Source: Cereibacter_A sp052244495 (GTDB taxonomy: Bacteria > Pseudomonadota > Alphaproteobacteria > Rhodobacterales > Rhodobacteraceae). From it: a DNA stretch of 64,000 nt. Where the stretch lies: NCBI GenBank assembly GCA_052244495.1, contig JBQPXH010000005.1. The stretch is one strand, 5' to 3'. A model generated the notes under the pieces. It was not told where the DNA came from, did no database searches, and saw only the letters and a list, made by a program, of their open reading frames with translations. A program made the translations under genes and the position numbers. Each line of letters opens with the position of its first letter. Position 1 is the stretch's first letter. Positions 53,768 through 62,627 of the stretch are shown in pieces.

Positions 53768-54412
53768 ATGACCGAGGAGAAACCGAAGATCGGCAGGCCG
53801 CCGGTGCTGAGCTGCGCCGAGCGGACCTGCCAGATCCTGCGGGCGGCCGAGCAGGTCTTCGTCTGCCACGGCTATTCCGGCACTACGATGGACCGGATCG
53901 CCTGCGCTGCCGGCATGTCGAAGCGGACGCTCTACCAGTTCTTTCCCGACAAGCTGGCCGTGCTGGTCGCGATCCTGAAAGCCTATGACGCCGGGCCGCT
54001 GATGGCTGTGCTCGCCGATCCCGAGCCGCCGGGCACCGCACGAGAGATCCTGCATCGCTCGCTGGTCGAGATCCTGCGATTCCTCCTGAGCCCGGCGCAG
54101 GTGGCGCTGACCCGCCTCGCGGTGGCCGAGGCGACCGTCGCGCCCGAGGTCTCGCGGCTCTTCTACGGGAACGCGATGGGCGGGCTGAGTGCGGCCTTCA
54201 CGCGTCGCATCGCGGCGCTTGCCTCGGAGGGCCGTATCCGCTGCAACGATCCCGACTGGCTCGGCACGACCCTCATCGGCGCAGCGCTCAACCGCCAGCT
54301 CTTCCGTCGCCTGACCCATGCAGAGTCGGCGCCGCCCGACGAGACGGATCTCGACAGGCGCGTGTCGGCTCTGCTGGACCTTGTCGGGCCGACCCTCGGG
54401 CTGCCGGAATAA
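53768..54412 (+). CDS. TetR family transcriptional regulator
   Basis: A 214-residue regulator. The N-terminal helix-turn-helix (about 20-65) contains ILRAAEQVFVCHGYSGTTMDRIACAAGMSKRTLYQFFPDK, the classic TetR motif. The C-terminal ligand domain is helical (TetR_C AefR-like). It follows the RND pump by 25 bases in the same direction. It may repress the pump operon, although such regulators are more often divergent. Confidence 0.9.
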   Translation: MTEEKPKIGRPPVLSCAERTCQILRAAEQVFVCHGYSGTTMDRIACAAGMSKRTLYQFFPDKLAVLVAILKAYDAGPLMAVLADPEPPGTAREILHRSLVEILRFLLSPAQVALTRLAVAEATVAPEVSRLFYGNAMGGLSAAFTRRIAALASEGRIRCNDPDWLGTTLIGAALNRQLFRRLTHAESAPPDETDLDRRVSALLDLVGPTLGLPE

Positions 54413-54516
54413 GGCGGCATCCCGCTGACGGCTTCGCTCAGGCAGCGCCCCTCACGTCGCCCGGAGAGGGCACACTGCCGCGACAGAGCAACAGACGCGG
54501 ATCGCTTCCGTGGCAC

Positions 54517-54795
54517 TCAGCAGCAGTTGTGCTCGAGGTGCCAGAGAAGGGCGAGGCCCTCCTCGTCCTCCAGTTCCTCGAAGAAGCTGAAGAGGCTGTT
54601 GATCTGGCTTCCGACGAAATGCAGGTTGTCGGTCGCCATCCGCGCCTTCTCGGCCAGCTTCTGCTCGAAGTAGCGCACCCAGCGCGACTCGCTCGCCGCC
54701 ATCTGGGCGTGAAGCATCTCCATCATGCGGTCGGCCTTGGCGTCGCAGTCGAGGCCCAGGAAGGTGATGTAACGGTCGGGTGTCTGGTCGTTCAT
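54517..54795 (-). CDS. cowN: CowN, carbon-monoxide protection protein for nitrogenase
   Basis: A 92-residue soluble protein. The landmarks of CowN are present: DRYITFLGLDCDAKADRMMEML, ESRWVRYFEQKL, DNLHFVGSQINSLFSFFEEL and the C-terminal LLWHLEHNCC with paired Cys. CowN sustains N2 fixation in the presence of CO in purple bacteria. It lies 82 bases downstream of a CooA-like CO sensor on the same strand. In Rhodobacter capsulatus CowN expression is known to depend on NifA and CooA, so this pair makes sense. No nif gene is in the window. Confidence 0.92.
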   Translation of the reverse strand: MNDQTPDRYITFLGLDCDAKADRMMEMLHAQMAASESRWVRYFEQKLAEKARMATDNLHFVGSQINSLFSFFEELEDEEGLALLWHLEHNCC

Positions 54796-54877
54796 GGCGT
54801 CTCTCGGTCAGGGTGCCAGCGGAGATGCGGCCGGCGAAAGGCGCGGTCACGATAATCCGCGGCTGCCATGCGGTCTG

Positions 54878-55525
54878 TCAGCCGGACGACAGTTCGCTCA
54901 TCTCCTCGAGCCGGTCCGGGCGCAGAAGGTCGATGTGCCGCCGGTCGGGCCGCGCAATCACCCCCTCGCGGATCAGGCGGTTGACAAGGGTCGAGAGCGT
55001 CTGCCGCGAGGTGCCGAGGGCATTCGCAAGCGCCTCCGTCGTGTCGATGAGACGGATGCGGTCCGCGCCCTGTGTCCGCCGTTCCGACAGCAGGAACCGC
55101 GCAAGCCTCGACTCGACCGGCCGGAAGGCCAGATCCTCGATCAGGCTGAGCGCCCCTTGAAGGACGCGGCCGATCTCGCGGAAGGCGGCAAGTCCGAGTT
55201 CCGGTTCCCGGGACACAAGGTGCAGCATGTCTTCGACAGGCCAGCTCACCACCTCGCAGGTCTCGAGCGCCTCGACCCAGGCCCGGGTGTGGGTGACGTA
55301 GAAACCGCCCGGGCGCAGGTATCCCAGCACCAGTTCCCTGGATGCTGCGGTCAGGCAGATGCGTGCGAGGCCGCTGTCGAGCAGGAAGACCCTGTTGCCA
55401 CGCTGTTCCGGCCGGACGATGGCCTCGCCCGGTCCGTACTGCCGCCGAAGGCCGCGAGGCAGGCGCGCGAGCCACGCGGCGTGCGGCGGGGCGCTCCTCG
55501 ATTCAGGCGAAGCGGGCGGGACCAT
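54878..55525 (-). CDS. cooA: CooA-like haem-binding CRP/FNR family CO sensor
   Basis: A 215-residue CRP/FNR regulator. The effector domain reads YLRPGGFYVTHTRAWVEALE; His79 aligns with the haem ligand His77 of Rhodospirillum CooA, while its Cys75 is Val77 here. The N-terminus is Met-Val-Pro-Pro, close to the Pro-containing ligand end of CooA. The HTH has LGTSRQTLSTLVNRLIREG, nearly the CooA sequence. AGGA precedes the start. No FNR Cys cluster. Its neighbour cowN is a known CooA target, which supports CO sensing. Confidence 0.85.
   Translation of the reverse strand: MVPPASPESRSAPPHAAWLARLPRGLRRQYGPGEAIVRPEQRGNRVFLLDSGLARICLTAASRELVLGYLRPGGFYVTHTRAWVEALETCEVVSWPVEDMLHLVSREPELGLAAFREIGRVLQGALSLIEDLAFRPVESRLARFLLSERRTQGADRIRLIDTTEALANALGTSRQTLSTLVNRLIREGVIARPDRRHIDLLRPDRLEEMSELSSG
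55073..55089. promoter_or_regulatory. Inverted repeat TGTC-N9-GACA inside cooA
   Basis: TGTCCGCCGTTCCGACA has arms like the TGTC...GACA CooA sites of purple bacteria. It lies inside the cooA coding sequence, about 280 bases upstream of cowN, so its use is uncertain. Confidence 0.25.
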
Positions 55526-55759
55526 GGCGGATCCTAACGCGGAACCTGCGGCGTTCGCACCCTCAGCCGCGGCGACGGACTTTCTGCCGCATCGAGCGGC
55601 CGAAGGTGCGGCAGCTTCGGAGGTGCGGACCTGTTTTCAGGCACCGCGACACGTCCACGAAGCGTTGTGTGTTCATGCACATGATCCGCGCATTGGCGCG
55701 AATTGTCTGCGCATGCGAGCGAGGTCATATGTTGGACCACATCCATCAGAGGTATCGCC

Positions 55760-56350
55760 ATGACCACCATTCTCCGTATCGACAGTTCCATCAAGGGCGA
55801 GGCAGCCGTCTCTCGCCGCCTCACCGGACGCATTCTCGACCGGCTTCTTGTGGCACATCCGGATGCGAAGGTCGTCACGCGAGACCTCGCGCAGGGCATC
55901 CGCCAGATCGACGGCTCGTGGCTCGGCTCGGTCTTCACCCCTCCGGAGCAGCGTACGCCGGAACAGGAGGAAACGGCCCGGACCGCGGATGCGATCCTCG
56001 CCGAGGTGAAGGAGGCCGACATCCTGGTGATCGCGCTGCCGGTCTACAACTTCGCCCCCCCGGCGCAGATCAAGTCCTGGATCGACCACATCGTCCGGCG
56101 CGGCGAGAGCTTCGTCTACACCGAAGAGGGCGCGGTCGGCCTGCTGACCGGCAAGCGTGCCATCGTGGCCTTCACCTCGGACGGCACGCCGCTGGGATCG
56201 GATCTGGACCACGCCTCCGGCTGGCTGCGGCAGGTGCTGGGGTTCATCGGCATCACGGATGTGGAATTCGTGGCAGCCGACCGGATCGTCTTCGGTGCCG
56301 AGGAGGCGCTGCAACGGGCAGAGGCGGCGGTCGCAGCTCTCGCGGCCTGA
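55760..56350 (+). CDS. azoR: FMN-dependent NADH azoreductase
   Basis: A 196-residue flavodoxin-fold quinone/azo reductase. It starts TTILRIDSSIKGEAAVSRRL, the FMN-phosphate loop, and has VYNFAPPAQIKSWIDHIVRRGESFVY with the conserved flavin-binding tyrosine/asparagine region of AzoR. It reduces quinones and azo dyes with NADH, probably for protection against electrophiles. The start at 55760 follows AGAGG. A clean terminator ends it. Confidence 0.92.
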   Translation: MTTILRIDSSIKGEAAVSRRLTGRILDRLLVAHPDAKVVTRDLAQGIRQIDGSWLGSVFTPPEQRTPEQEETARTADAILAEVKEADILVIALPVYNFAPPAQIKSWIDHIVRRGESFVYTEEGAVGLLTGKRAIVAFTSDGTPLGSDLDHASGWLRQVLGFIGITDVEFVAADRIVFGAEEALQRAEAAVAALAA

Positions 56351-56418
56351 GCGAAAGCAGGCGTCAGGGCGAAATTTACCTCGCCTCATCGCCACTTGCA
56401 GGCAGAGGTTGAAGTCGG

Positions 56419-56446
56419 AAAGGCCGCGCCCCTCGGGTGCGGCCTT
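56419..56446 (+). terminator. Terminator of azoR
   Basis: AAAGGCCGCGCCC and GGTGCGGCCTTT pair around CTCG, ending in a short T-run. It lies about 70 bases after the azoR stop. Confidence 0.8.
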
Positions 56447-56893
56447 TGGCTGCGCGGGTCACTGTTTCCGCCGCGGAGACATCGACAAGGCAGCGGCCGC
56501 CCGCCCCGCTCCAAGGCCCTGCCGCAGGCATTTGCCTGCACTTCGCAGTGGAAGCCTCTGTGCAGGAAGCAGATTTGCCCGACCCCGCGAATCCCGCGAC
56601 CCGTCGACCCTTGCGGGCCGAGTCGCCGGGAGCGGGCGATCCGGTGCCCGAACAGGGGCGCAAATGCGGCGCAAATGTGGCGGCCGATTTCCCGCGCCCG
56701 CGGAATCCGTGAGTCCTGATGCAGTTGCAGGGTTTCCGGGGCCGCAAGGCCAACCCCGGCAATCTCCAAATTGCCGAGGTTGCGGACAAATTGCATCACA
56801 TTCCCCCGCCATGACTCAGGATGCATGCGGACTGCGGAGCAGCAAGCCTGCAGGTCTGAACCCTCGGGGGCAGGCCGGCGACGTGATACCCGA
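56447..56893. other. Control region ahead of the dynamin-like operon
   Basis: About 450 bases with no supported gene. It holds a short tandem direct repeat (GGCGCAAATG at 56657-56666 and 56668-56677), a perfect inverted repeat at 56757-56776 and an exact CAAATTGC repeat at 56767-56774 and 56787-56794. These could be binding sites for a regulator of the operon. Confidence 0.5.
56757..56776. promoter_or_regulatory. Perfect inverted repeat upstream of the dynamin-like operon
   Basis: CGGCAAT-N6-ATTGCCG is a perfect 7+7 dyad with its centre about 127 bases before the start at 56894. One arm recurs in CAAATTGC 20 bases further on. It has the geometry of a dimeric regulator site. The regulator is unknown. 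Confidence 0.45.
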
Positions 56894-58906
56894 ATGCGGA
56901 GATTGGATGTGCGTGATTTTGCAGACAGGGACGATGTGGTTCCGCACGGGGGGCGGCCGGCGTTCGAGGAATTGGAAAGCTACTGGGCGGGCCTGAACAG
57001 GATCCGCGAGGCCCTGCTGGAGCTTTCCAGCGATGCGGCCCCCAGCCTGAGGGCCGAACTCGACCGGATCATCGAGCGCATTGACGCCTTCGAGCCTTCG
57101 GTGAGCGTCCTGGGACAGGTCAAGGCCGGCAAGAGCACCTTGCTCAACGCGCTGATCGGCCAGCCGGGTCTGCTGCCTTCGGATGTGAACCCCTGGACCT
57201 CGGTCATCACGAACGTCCATCTCAACTCGCCGCGCCGACCGCTCGAGACGCGGGCGCTCTTCCGCTTCTTCGACGCGCTGGAATGGGACCGGCTGGTGAC
57301 CACCGGCGGACGCCTTGGCGAGATGGCGCACCGCACCGGGTTTGAAGCCGAGGCCGAGCAGATCCGTACGCAGGTCATGCAGATGCGGAGCACTACCGAA
57401 GGCCGCCTCGGCTCCGATTTCGAGACTCTGCTGGGCAGCAGCCACGCGTTCCCGGATCTGTCGCACGACGTGATCGACCGCTACATCTGCTACGGAGACG
57501 CTGGCGACTCCAACGGCCGTGCGCAGGGCTTCTACGCCGACATCACCAAGACGGCCGATCTCTTCGTCGACCTGCCGGGCTACCCGCAGAATCTCTGCAT
57601 CCGCGACACGCCGGGTGTGAACGACACTTTCATGATGCGCGAGCAGATCACCATCAATGCGATCAGCGAAAGCCGCGTCTGCGTGATCGTCCTGTCGGCG
57701 CATCAGGCGCTTTCGACGATGGACATGGCGCTCCTGCGCATCATCGGCAATGTCGAGGCGCGCGAGGTGCTGATCTTCGTGAACCGCATCGACGAACTCG
57801 CCGATCCGGTGGCCCAGACGAAGGAGATCGAGGCCTCGATCCGCCGAACACTCGACCGGGCGAAGGTGGGCGCGGGGCTGACGATCCTCTTTGGCAGCGC
57901 GCTCTGGGCAACCCGCGCGCTTGAAGACCGCTGCGATGCGCTGCCGGAAGCGAGCCGGCGCGCCCTGCTGGCCTGGACCGCCGCGACGGGCGGAGCCGAC
58001 GGCCGCGACCTGCGCGACCTCGCCTTCGAGGCTTCGGGCGTGCCGGAATTGCACGCCGCGATCTCGCGCCGCGTCGTCGAGGGGCCGGGGCAGGCGATGC
58101 TCGCCGACATTCAGGCCGAGACCGGCAACGTGATCTCTGAAGTCGAGACGGTCGATATCGTCGCGCGGAGCACGGCTCTCCCCGGCAAGCCCGTCGATCG
58201 TCCGGCCATCGAGGCGCGGGTGGCCGAGGTCGGCCGTCTCTGCGACGAGCGACTGAAGGCGCGCATGGCCGACGCCTCGGCCGCCCTGGCGGAACGGCTC
58301 GGCCGCGCGCAGGAGCAGTTCGTCGAAAGCGCCGTCGCAGCCCTCGCCTCCCACATTGCCTCGTTCGGCGACACCGAGGGCTGGCGCTGCGATCCGACGA
58401 CGCTGCGCATGATGATCCGCTCGTCCTACCTGTCGGCGGCGAAGACCGTGCGCGGCGCGCTTGCCGATTGCACCGGAGAGGCGGCGGAGGCCTACGGGCG
58501 GCTTCTGTGCGGCGACCTCGCCGTGCCGGAAGGCAGCGTGGCCTTCCACCTGCCGCAGGGACCGGTGCCGCAGGCGCCCGGCATCATCGCCCAGACGATC
58601 TCGCTCGACATGCAGACCTCCTGGTGGCGCCGCTTCTTCCAGCGTCGGGGATCGCCTGAGGATCGCGCCCAGCGTTACCGCGCCGTCATCTCGGCCGAGA
58701 CTCTGCCTCTGGTCGAGACTGTCGGCAAGGAAGGCTTTACCGGCTTCTGCAATGAGGTGGAGTCGGCGGCCCGGGCCTTCTGTACGAAGCAGGCGGGCTT
58801 CGTTGCCGCCGTGCTCGACGCGATGGAGCGGCCCGCGACCGAGGACCATGCGCTCGCCGAGGTGGCGGGTGCGCTCGAAGACGTGACAAGGAGGGGAGCG
58901 GCATGA
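56894..58906 (+). CDS. Dynamin-superfamily GTPase, long type 1
   Basis: A protein of about 670 residues. GTPase motifs: G1 GQVKAGKST at 74-82, a conserved PSDVNPWTSVITN segment after it, G3 DTPG at 238-241 and G4 NRID at 297-300. The C-terminal half is helical, as in the stalk of bacterial dynamin-like proteins, with an exposed WWRRFFQRR patch at 577-585 that could touch membranes. No transmembrane helix is evident. An ATG at 56894 or GTG at 56909 (with GGAGA) are both possible starts. Its stop overlaps the next gene (ATGA). It is a close paralogue of the third gene. The role is unknown; membrane remodelling is the family expectation. Confidence 0.85.
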   Translation: MRRLDVRDFADRDDVVPHGGRPAFEELESYWAGLNRIREALLELSSDAAPSLRAELDRIIERIDAFEPSVSVLGQVKAGKSTLLNALIGQPGLLPSDVNPWTSVITNVHLNSPRRPLETRALFRFFDALEWDRLVTTGGRLGEMAHRTGFEAEAEQIRTQVMQMRSTTEGRLGSDFETLLGSSHAFPDLSHDVIDRYICYGDAGDSNGRAQGFYADITKTADLFVDLPGYPQNLCIRDTPGVNDTFMMREQITINAISESRVCVIVLSAHQALSTMDMALLRIIGNVEAREVLIFVNRIDELADPVAQTKEIEASIRRTLDRAKVGAGLTILFGSALWATRALEDRCDALPEASRRALLAWTAATGGADGRDLRDLAFEASGVPELHAAISRRVVEGPGQAMLADIQAETGNVISEVETVDIVARSTALPGKPVDRPAIEARVAEVGRLCDERLKARMADASAALAERLGRAQEQFVESAVAALASHIASFGDTEGWRCDPTTLRMMIRSSYLSAAKTVRGALADCTGEAAEAYGRLLCGDLAVPEGSVAFHLPQGPVPQAPGIIAQTISLDMQTSWWRRFFQRRGSPEDRAQRYRAVISAETLPLVETVGKEGFTGFCNEVESAARAFCTKQAGFVAAVLDAMERPATEDHALAEVAGALEDVTRRGAA

Positions 58907-60501
58907 ACCTGCCTCTGGAACTGTCCCAGATCGTCGGCGAAGCGGCCGACGTTTCGCCGGCCATCGCCGCACGTCCGCGCATCATGATCGCGGGCGAGTT
59001 CAGTTCGGGCAAGACCTGCCTCGTGAACGCGCTGCTCGGCGAGGCCATCCTGCCCTCGTCCGTCACGTCCACCTCGCTGCCTCCGATCTGGATCAGCCAC
59101 GGCGAGGGTGCGCCGGAATGCGTCGGCATCGACGGGCATGTTCAGGCCTTCGAATCCGTTCCCGAGATGGTGGCCCATGTCCTGGCAACCGATCTTGTGC
59201 GCATCCACCATTGCCGCATCCAGCTTCCGAATCCGCTGCTCCTCGATTTCGACCTGATCGACACGCCCGGCAGCTCCGATCCCAACATCCCGTCGACCAG
59301 CTGGGAGCGGATGGTCGCCGAGGCCGACATGATCGTCTGGTGCTCGCCCGCCGTGCAGGCCTGGCGGCAGAGCGAGAAGTCGATCTGGCTCTCGCTGCCA
59401 GAAGCCGTGACCGGGCCGAGCCTGCTCGTGCTGTCGCAGGCCGACAAGCTGGCGAACGAAGAGGACCGGGCCAAGGTGATGGGCCGCGTCCTGCGCGAGG
59501 CCGATGGCCTCTTCGCCTCGGTGTGCATGTCCTCGTTCCTGTCGGATACCGACGTGAGAAAACTGCGGAGCCTTCTGCGCGACTCCGCCCTTATCCTGCC
59601 GCGCCGCACCCCGCGCCCGATCCTGCCGCCGGGTGAAGCCCCCGCCGATACGGCCGCCCACAAGGTCGTGCCGCGACGGATCCGCGGTTCGGCCGCAACG
59701 AGCGGGCCGCTGCTTCTCGTGACCCGCGCCGCCAGCGAAAGCGATGTCGCGCCCGAGCAGGAGGAACCCGCGCCGCTTCCACCGGACGAGGCCGAAGCGA
59801 ATGCGCCGGACCTTGCCGTAGAGGCGATCGAGGCGGAGCAGCCGGACGCGGTCGCGGAGGCGCCGGAAGCGGATCCTGCCGATGACCTCGACCTGAGCGA
59901 CATGCTGGCAAGCATCGGCGACGCAGCAGCCTTCGACCCGGTGCCCGAGCCGGTGGAGCCGGAAGCCGAGAGCGACTTCCTCGCCCTGTTGCGTGGCGCG
60001 ATCGAGGCAGGTGCGGAGCACGGTTCGGATGAGGCGACCGAGGGTTCACGCCACGGAGACGAGGACGGCGTGCTCGACATCGAGGAGGCGAGCGAAGATG
60101 AGCCGGCCGCCATCAATACCGCACACCTTTCCCATCAGGAGGTGACGCTAACACGCGAGACGCTCGCTGCTGTGCCGCTGCGGACGGCAACGTCATCTGC
60201 CGGCCCTGCCGCCGATGCCGCGACCGACCAGCCACGGGAAGCCGCGGCCGAAGCAGCTCCCGTCATGCGGGACACGGAACCCGTGACCGCGCGGCGGGCT
60301 TCGCGTCCGGCAGCCCCGGCGATGATGTTCGGGCCTGCACGGATGCTCTGGGAGCAGATCCTGCCCACGCTCGACGCCGATGACCCGGACTCGCTCCTCG
60401 ACGGCATTGACCAGCTGGTGGCGGAACTCGACCTTACATGGGCCCGCGCCTGTCTGCAGTCCGCGCCCCCGTCTGGCCGCCGCAGGGGCGGGCCGGCCTG
60501 A
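58903..60501 (+). CDS. Dynamin-like GTPase, short type 1, with acidic disordered region
   Basis: A 532-residue protein. The GTPase domain (about 1-240) has G1 GEFSSGKT at 31-38, DTPG at 120-123, G4-like SQADK at 178-182 and the QAWRQSEK motif also found in the fourth gene. Residues about 270-470 are rich in Glu, Asp, Pro and Ala, with no fold expected. A short helical end (about 475-525; MLWEQILPTLDAD) may be a partner-binding tail. It overlaps the preceding gene by four bases, so the two are translationally coupled and the products probably act together. Confidence 0.82.
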   Translation: MNLPLELSQIVGEAADVSPAIAARPRIMIAGEFSSGKTCLVNALLGEAILPSSVTSTSLPPIWISHGEGAPECVGIDGHVQAFESVPEMVAHVLATDLVRIHHCRIQLPNPLLLDFDLIDTPGSSDPNIPSTSWERMVAEADMIVWCSPAVQAWRQSEKSIWLSLPEAVTGPSLLVLSQADKLANEEDRAKVMGRVLREADGLFASVCMSSFLSDTDVRKLRSLLRDSALILPRRTPRPILPPGEAPADTAAHKVVPRRIRGSAATSGPLLLVTRAASESDVAPEQEEPAPLPPDEAEANAPDLAVEAIEAEQPDAVAEAPEADPADDLDLSDMLASIGDAAAFDPVPEPVEPEAESDFLALLRGAIEAGAEHGSDEATEGSRHGDEDGVLDIEEASEDEPAAINTAHLSHQEVTLTRETLAAVPLRTATSSAGPAADAATDQPREAAAEAAPVMRDTEPVTARRASRPAAPAMMFGPARMLWEQILPTLDADDPDSLLDGIDQLVAELDLTWARACLQSAPPSGRRRGGPA

Positions 60502-60517
60502 CCGCCAGGAGAAGAGA

Positions 60518-62623
60518 ATGGAGATCGGCTCGCTGCAGAAGAAGGAGATCGCGGCCCTCCGCCGCATCGTCTCCGACATCGGGGAGGCGGCGGGGCGAGA
60601 GTCGCGCGAACCCTTCATGCGCATCCTGTCCCGGCTCGACGCCTGGACGGCGCGCGTGGCGGTGATCGGACAGGTGAAGGCGGGCAAGTCCTCGTTCCTG
60701 AACGCCTTCATCGGCCAGATCGGTCTGCTGCCCTCGGACGTGAACCCCTGGACCTCGGTCGTCACGAACCTGCGCATCAACGTCCCGGGCGATCCGGCGC
60801 AGGGAGCCTCGTTCCGCTTCTTCGACGAGGGCTCCTGGGACGAGATCGTGAACGGCGACCCCCGTGTGCGTCGCCTGGCCGAAGAGATGCTGCCGGGCTT
60901 CGATTCCGGCATCCTGCTCCGGCAGGCGCAGGAGATGAAGGAGCGCGCGCAGGCGCGTCTCGGGCGCGCCTATGCGACGCTTCTGGGCAGCACGCATGAC
61001 TACGACTTCCTTTCGGCCGAGCTGCTCCAGAGCTATGTCTGCGCGGGACCCGGCGCCGACCAGGGCCTCGATGATCAGGCGCTGGGGCGCTACGCCTCGA
61101 TCACGCGCGAGGCCGACGTCTACCTGCGGCTGCCCGAATTCGCGGTGCCGGTCGTTCTGACCGACACGCCGGGCGTCAACGATCCCTTCCTCGTGCGCGA
61201 CGAATTCACCTGCCGCAGCCTCGACCGGTCCGACATCTTCGTCGTGATCCTCTCGGCGCATCAGCCGCTCACCGAGGCCGACATAGCGCTCATGCGGATG
61301 CTCTCGGCCGAGCGCGCGAAGAACGTGATCGTTTTCATCAACCGGATCGACGAACTGGAAGAGTTCGACGAAGAAATCGATGCCCTCGTCTCCGACGTGG
61401 CCCGCCGGCTGCGCGCCGCAATTCCGGACGCGGCCTTCTCGATCCACGCAGGCAGCGCTTGGCTGGCCGAACTTGCGCAGCGGGATGATCCGGCTGCCCG
61501 TGCCCTGCGGGCCGAGGCGGACAACGAGACCCTGCGTCGCTTCCTCCTCGACCGCTACGGCACCGTGCCGGACGGGCAGGCGGAGCGCCTGATGCTCGCC
61601 TCCGGCGTGGGCGAGGTGAAGCAGACGCTCGGCAGCCTGATCGACCTCGGCGCAGGCTATCGCCAGCTTGCCTCGATCCACGAGGAACTGCGCTCTGAGG
61701 TCGGAGCCCTGATCGCCCTCTGCAAGCGCGAGCGGGACTCGGTCGCCCAGCAGGTCGAGTCGATCAGCGGGCAGAGCGCCGCCCGCTTCCTGATGGAGAT
61801 CAGGGGAGAGATGGCGCAGCTTTCGGACCTGCGCCGCCGCCTCGACGAACGTTTCGAGGCCATGACCGCCGCGACCGACCGGATCCTCGCGCGTTCGGCC
61901 ACCGCGATGCAGCAGGCGCTCGAGACCACGATCCGCGGCTTTGTCGAGGAACAGCGAGCCGCTCTCGCTGCGCGTGCCGCGGCGGGCGAGCGCCGGCCGA
62001 TGACGGTCGATCTCGTCGCGTTGAGCCGCGTGCTCGACCAGACCGTTGCCGAGACCTTCCTGCGCTACCGCGCCGCTGCCGACACCAGCCTGAACGACTG
62101 CCTTGTCAGCGCGGCCAGCATCGCCGGCGAGCGGTTCGAGGACATTGCCGAGGGCGTGTCGCTGCGGGGCCTGCCGCATGACGAGTTCACCACCGCCCTC
62201 ACGCTCAGCCGTCGCGCCCTCACGGTGGATGTCGTCTCGGCCCGCGGCTGGGCCTTCTGGCGCCGCCCCGGCATGGACGTTCAGAAGACCTTCGAGGCGC
62301 TGCGGCGGATCACGCTTGCGGAACTGCTTCCCTGGTCGCACAAGATCATGAAGGCTGCCACCGAGGCCCAGGCCGAGCGGGTCGTGGCGGGCAAGGAAAG
62401 GATCCAGATCATCCTCTCGATGGTGGACAAGGCGATCGCCGAACGCGCTCAGAGACTGCGCAGCGACTCCTCGGTGATGGCGCAACTTGCGGCCGACCCG
62501 ACGCGTGCGGCGCAGGTTTCACATCGCCTGCAAAGCCGAATCGAGGTGCTGGAGCGTCGGCTGCAGCTTCTGTCGATCAGCGACAGCCGCCTGTCGAAGT
62601 CCCACCTCGCCGCTGCCGCCTGA
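60518..62623 (+). CDS. Dynamin-superfamily GTPase, long type 2
   Basis: A 701-residue protein. G1 GQVKAGKSS at 51-59, PSDVNPWTSVVTN at about 72-84, DTPG at 216-219 and NRID at 275-278 parallel the first gene closely. The C-terminal half has long helices (RRRLDERFEAMTAATDRILA) and WAFWRRPG around residue 580, equivalent in place to the WWRRFFQRR patch of the first gene. AGGAGAAGAG precedes the ATG at 60518, 16 bases after the previous stop. It is a tandem paralogue of the first gene and could form a hetero-oligomer with it. Confidence 0.85.
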   Translation: MEIGSLQKKEIAALRRIVSDIGEAAGRESREPFMRILSRLDAWTARVAVIGQVKAGKSSFLNAFIGQIGLLPSDVNPWTSVVTNLRINVPGDPAQGASFRFFDEGSWDEIVNGDPRVRRLAEEMLPGFDSGILLRQAQEMKERAQARLGRAYATLLGSTHDYDFLSAELLQSYVCAGPGADQGLDDQALGRYASITREADVYLRLPEFAVPVVLTDTPGVNDPFLVRDEFTCRSLDRSDIFVVILSAHQPLTEADIALMRMLSAERAKNVIVFINRIDELEEFDEEIDALVSDVARRLRAAIPDAAFSIHAGSAWLAELAQRDDPAARALRAEADNETLRRFLLDRYGTVPDGQAERLMLASGVGEVKQTLGSLIDLGAGYRQLASIHEELRSEVGALIALCKRERDSVAQQVESISGQSAARFLMEIRGEMAQLSDLRRRLDERFEAMTAATDRILARSATAMQQALETTIRGFVEEQRAALAARAAAGERRPMTVDLVALSRVLDQTVAETFLRYRAAADTSLNDCLVSAASIAGERFEDIAEGVSLRGLPHDEFTTALTLSRRALTVDVVSARGWAFWRRPGMDVQKTFEALRRITLAELLPWSHKIMKAATEAQAERVVAGKERIQIILSMVDKAIAERAQRLRSDSSVMAQLAADPTRAAQVSHRLQSRIEVLERRLQLLSISDSRLSKSHLAAAA

Positions 62624-62627
62624 GTAC

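Noticed and set aside
54796..54877. Sigma54 -24/-12 promoter for cowN in the cooA-cowN gap
   Set aside because: A TGGCAC is present on the minus strand but the TTGC element at the proper distance is missing.
56816..58972. Minus-strand open frame of about 700 codons opposite the first dynamin-like gene
   Set aside because: Antisense shadow. The plus strand has clear GTPase motifs in order.
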